DNA of 23,929 nt from an archaeon. Its GTDB lineage: Archaea > Iainarchaeota > Iainarchaeia > CSSED10-239. Position 1 is the first letter of the stretch. Every line of letters begins with the position of its first letter. Position numbers and translations under genes: made by a program. This document shows positions 21,237 through 23,929 of this stretch, in pieces. The stretch is from NCBI GenBank assembly GCA_029563035.1, contig JAKQTP010000144.1:1-23929 (forward strand), read 5' to 3'. A model generated the notes under the pieces. That model saw nothing but the letters and a program-made list of their open reading frames with translations, was not told the origin of the DNA and searched no databases.

Positions 21237-22712
21237 ATGAACAATCTTTTAAAAAAGATTATTGTAGCGACAATCGCAGTTATATTTATCTTTGAAATGA
21301 TTCCTTTGGGTTTTGTTGGTATTTTTGGTGTTCGTAAAACAGAAGCTATTCCAGCAGCAATTGTTGCCGATGCTCCTCGTTGGATTCAATGGATTGTGGA
21401 ACAAGTTCAAAAATATTGGAAAGATTACATACAACCTGTTTTACGTGATGTGGCGGCAAAAAAAATAACAGATTATATTACCGAGCAAACACTTAATTGG
21501 ATAAATAATGGAGAAAAGCCGACCTTTGTCGGGGATTGGAATCAATTTCTAAATGATGCCGGGGATATAGCGCTTGATAGCGTTAATACTTATTTAGATA
21601 CAAAAGGAGTGGATTTGTGTTCACCTTTTGCTCCTCAGATTAAAATATTATTAAAGTCTTCGTTTACTGGTGGTTACATACCCCCTCGATGCACGGTTGA
21701 GAATTTTAGACAGAATATAAAAAACACAGAAGATTGGATAAAAAATGGCAATTGGATAACTTATAATCAAGTTTTTATGCCTGATGGTAATCCCTTTGGT
21801 CTTTATTTTACAGCTTATGAAGAAGTTTTGGGGAAAGCTGAACAGGAAAAAGAAATAAGAAAAGTTAAGGCGCAATCTTCCAGCGGATACCTTGGACAAG
21901 AAGAATGCACTGATGCTGGGGCAATTGAAGCGGCTGAAAGTTATTGTTCTCAGGCTCCAAGCGAAGATGAAAAAAATAAATGCATAGCAGAAAGAACTCA
22001 AGCAACTTGTGAATCTTGGAACACAGTTACTCCCGGTGATGTTGCTGCTAAAGCGGTGGCTAATATGGTTACATCCGATACTCAATGGGGAGCTAATATA
22101 CAAAGTTTTACCTCGGCGGTAATTAATGCTCTTATTTCTAAACTTTTTCAAAAAGGACTCTCCAGTCTTCAGAGTTCTTCAGCCGCCAGCGATTATGATC
22201 CGGGAGAAATTCCAGGCGGAGAAGCTCAAATTAACGAAATAAAAGTTAATATTGGCGGGATATATAATGATGTAATCTATTATCTTAATTCAGAAGATTA
22301 CCCAACTCTTCAAATATGGAAAGATGTTCAAACTCTTTCAGCTCAAGGGTTGGCTGAATGTTCGGGTACTCCGGAACAAAAACAAGAATGGCAAAATAAA
22401 TATGATGGAGTTGCTCAAATTGTGGATGGTCTTCAAACAATGATTGATGATGCTACTCAAAATATAATGGAGGTTGAAGAATTGAGCGTGACAATGTCTG
22501 CTAGTGAAATTACACAAAAAATTCAGGAGATTCAATCTAATTATTCGATTTTTCAATCTTCATACGGAATACTGCTGGATGATGTAAATTCGGCCAAAAT
22601 GACTGGAGATACCACAGAAATAGAAAAAACAGGAATAAAAGAGAAAAACAATCTTGTTCAGGCTGTAAGTACTTCTCCTAATTGCGGTTTACCAAATATA
22701 ATAGAGCAGTAG
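21237..22712 (+). CDS. Exported Cys-containing helical protein, probably part of a type IV secretion-like system
   Basis: 491 residues. The N-terminus MNNLLKKIIV plus a hydrophobic stretch (about 8-30) and RKTEAIPA is a likely signal peptide, possibly cut near TEA. The mature part starts with helices rich in Trp and Tyr (APRWIQWIVEQVQKYWKDY). Cys128, Cys152, Cys224, Cys237, Cys249 and Cys258 are spaced as if for disulphides, and two more occur near the C-terminus. After residue 265 a helical region (AAKAVANMVTSDTQWG) leads to a Gly/Ser linker and coiled-coil-like C-terminus. Proteins of this layout commonly precede VirB6/TrbL-like membrane proteins in CPR genomes, as here. No named family is seen; the link to secretion is inference. 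Confidence 0.75.
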   Translation: MNNLLKKIIVATIAVIFIFEMIPLGFVGIFGVRKTEAIPAAIVADAPRWIQWIVEQVQKYWKDYIQPVLRDVAAKKITDYITEQTLNWINNGEKPTFVGDWNQFLNDAGDIALDSVNTYLDTKGVDLCSPFAPQIKILLKSSFTGGYIPPRCTVENFRQNIKNTEDWIKNGNWITYNQVFMPDGNPFGLYFTAYEEVLGKAEQEKEIRKVKAQSSSGYLGQEECTDAGAIEAAESYCSQAPSEDEKNKCIAERTQATCESWNTVTPGDVAAKAVANMVTSDTQWGANIQSFTSAVINALISKLFQKGLSSLQSSSAASDYDPGEIPGGEAQINEIKVNIGGIYNDVIYYLNSEDYPTLQIWKDVQTLSAQGLAECSGTPEQKQEWQNKYDGVAQIVDGLQTMIDDATQNIMEVEELSVTMSASEITQKIQEIQSNYSIFQSSYGILLDDVNSAKMTGDTTEIEKTGIKEKNNLVQAVSTSPNCGLPNIIEQ

Positions 22713-22729
22713 TGATTTTTAGAAAGTTA

Positions 22730-23929
22730 ATGAAAAATAAGAAAAAAAATTTATTTTTGTCATTTATCACGATTATCATCGGATTGGTTTTGTTGTTTAT
22801 TTTTTTAATTCCTCAACAAACTTATGCTGCGATCAAACTTCCTATAATAGGGACTCTTATAGATTTTAGTACAAACACAATTTTCAATTTAATTGGTGCC
22901 ACACTCACTGTTACACAGGCCATTGTGGGTCTTTTAATTTCGTTTGGTGCTTGGTTGTTGGAGATAGTTATCTCATTAAATATCGGATTTGTGAATATAT
23001 CTGGTGATACTATTGCAGTGACCGGATGGCAAGTATTTAGACAGATTGCGAATCTTGGATTTGTTTTGGGAATTATAATTATTGCTATTGCGACAATTTT
23101 AAGAAACAGATCTTATCAAGCCCAACAAATATTGTGGAAGCTTATTGTTGCCGCTTTGCTTGTTAACTTCAGTTTAGTAATTGCCGGAATATTTATTGAT
23201 GTGAGTGATGTTTTTTCAAAATATTTTATTAATAACATCCAAACTCAAGGTCAATCTGGACTTGGAAAAGTTCTTGTTGGTTATATTAATCCTGGCGGAT
23301 CTACAGGGGCTCTTGTTGATGCGGGTGAATTTGAAAAAGCCTTAAAAACTCTGGGTTATTCTTTTAAGGCTAAAACTTTTGTTATTGCTGGGTCTCTTAT
23401 GTCTAATATTGTTTCTATTATTATACTGGTTACTCTTTGGGTTTTGATGGCCCAAATATTTATTAGAACTTTTTATATTTTGGCTTTACTTACTATTTCT
23501 CCAATAGTTTGGTTGTCTTGGGTTTTCCCTTGGGGAAAAAGACATTGGACTAATTGGTGGGAACATTTTCTTAAATGGGTTTTTATGTTGCCTATAAACC
23601 TTCTTTTTATATGGATTGCTTTGTCGATCATGGAAAAAGGAAAAGAATTATCAGGCGAAATTGTAAATAAATATGTGATAGAAAATGGGGGAAGCTCTAG
23701 TTTGGGTCCACTTAGTATAATGCTTGGCCCGATTATATCACCAATGATGGGGGTGGCACTTTTGATAATGGGAATGAAAATAGCTAGTAGGATGGGTATT
23801 TATGGATCTGACGCGGCCTTAAAAACGGCTACCAATGTCGGTAATTGGGCGAAAGGCAAGGCCTCTGAATATGGAGGAAGAGCTGTGGCCAAAGGAGCTA
23901 AAGGGGTGGGGGTGGAAAAAATGGGCACT
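22730..23929 (+). CDS. Polytopic VirB6/TrbL-like membrane protein (3' truncated by window edge)
   Basis: The frame is open from the ATG at 22730 to the last base, 400 codons with no stop. A signal-like segment is at about 8-27 with AAI after it. Further hydrophobic segments lie near 58-86, 104-124, 135-157, 218-245, 246-266, 281-300 and 330-352. A hydrophilic loop (about 160-215) separates the first and second groups. After 352 the chain becomes Gly/Ala/Lys-rich (AKGKASEYGGRAVAKGAKG), as in VirB6/TrbL-type channel proteins of type IV secretion. The motif FPWGKRHWTNWWEHFLKWVF is Trp-rich and lies between membrane segments. It starts 17 bases after the previous stop. The family assignment rests on topology and context only. 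Confidence 0.75.
   Translation, partial: MKNKKKNLFLSFITIIIGLVLLFIFLIPQQTYAAIKLPIIGTLIDFSTNTIFNLIGATLTVTQAIVGLLISFGAWLLEIVISLNIGFVNISGDTIAVTGWQVFRQIANLGFVLGIIIIAIATILRNRSYQAQQILWKLIVAALLVNFSLVIAGIFIDVSDVFSKYFINNIQTQGQSGLGKVLVGYINPGGSTGALVDAGEFEKALKTLGYSFKAKTFVIAGSLMSNIVSIIILVTLWVLMAQIFIRTFYILALLTISPIVWLSWVFPWGKRHWTNWWEHFLKWVFMLPINLLFIWIALSIMEKGKELSGEIVNKYVIENGGSSSLGPLSIMLGPIISPMMGVALLIMGMKIASRMGIYGSDAALKTATNVGNWAKGKASEYGGRAVAKGAKGVGVEKMGT

Noticed and set aside
21651..22151. 166-codon minus-strand frame
   Set aside because: Antisense to the exported Cys-containing protein; composition is that of reverse-read coding DNA.
1..23929. tRNA or rRNA genes
   Set aside because: I looked in the intergenic gaps for cloverleaf-like arms and TTCGANNC-type T-loops and saw none; most gaps are too short or too A/T-rich.
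1..23929. Alternative genetic code with UGA as glycine
   Set aside because: All genes have full-length products in the standard code, rsmA ends in TGA at the normal length, and no conserved Gly is encoded by TGA.

Overview
The window looks like the replication-origin region of a low-GC bacterium with small, pared-down protein versions, most likely a member of the Candidate Phyla Radiation (Patescibacteria), perhaps Parcubacteria-like. This is an inference. It rests on a DNA polymerase I without recognisable proofreading motifs, a shortened UvrD-type helicase, a shortened YebC, almost no Shine-Dalgarno sequences, and a run of exported or membrane proteins of the kind often seen in CPR genomes. 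All genes read through in the standard bacterial code, and nothing suggests UGA recoding.

Left part (1-5500): the tail of a SAM methyltransferase, an ArfB-like ribosome-rescue hydrolase on the minus strand, and then a 618-base non-coding stretch (775-1392). That stretch holds three perfect parS sites (TGTTTCACGTGAAACA) interleaved with two copies of an AGTCCGGCAA/TTGCCGGACT palindromic repeat. A third copy of the repeat lies in frame inside the following yraN-like gene. Then come yebC-like, ruvC, a small extremely acidic protein and a class A penicillin-binding protein, all on the plus strand.

Centre (5500-10400): the classic bacterial origin layout. dnaA and dnaN run leftward, and rpmH, rnpA, yidC and jag/khpB run rightward. 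DnaA boxes lie on both sides of dnaA. Between dnaA and dnaN, two overlapping DnaA boxes are followed by six trinucleotides fitting the DnaA-trio pattern and then an almost pure A/T stretch. This reads as a basal unwinding module like that of Bacillus subtilis. With the boxes upstream of dnaA it suggests a bipartite oriC, about 5.4 kb from the parS cluster.

Right part (10170-23929): a 58-residue membrane protein, polA (minus strand), a one-pass membrane protein paired with a DksA/TraR-type zinc-finger protein, a ComM-like AAA+ ATPase, a UvrD/PcrA-type helicase, a membrane-fused spermidine-synthase-like protein followed by rsmA (ksgA), and a tightly packed operon of one anchored protein, one Cys-containing exported protein and one polytopic VirB6/TrbL-like protein that runs off the right edge. 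The last three could be part of a type IV secretion-like envelope machine.

A recurring theme is short-leader or leaderless transcription. For many genes a good -10 box, often extended (TGn upstream), ends only 6 to 12 bases before the start codon and no Shine-Dalgarno sequence is present.
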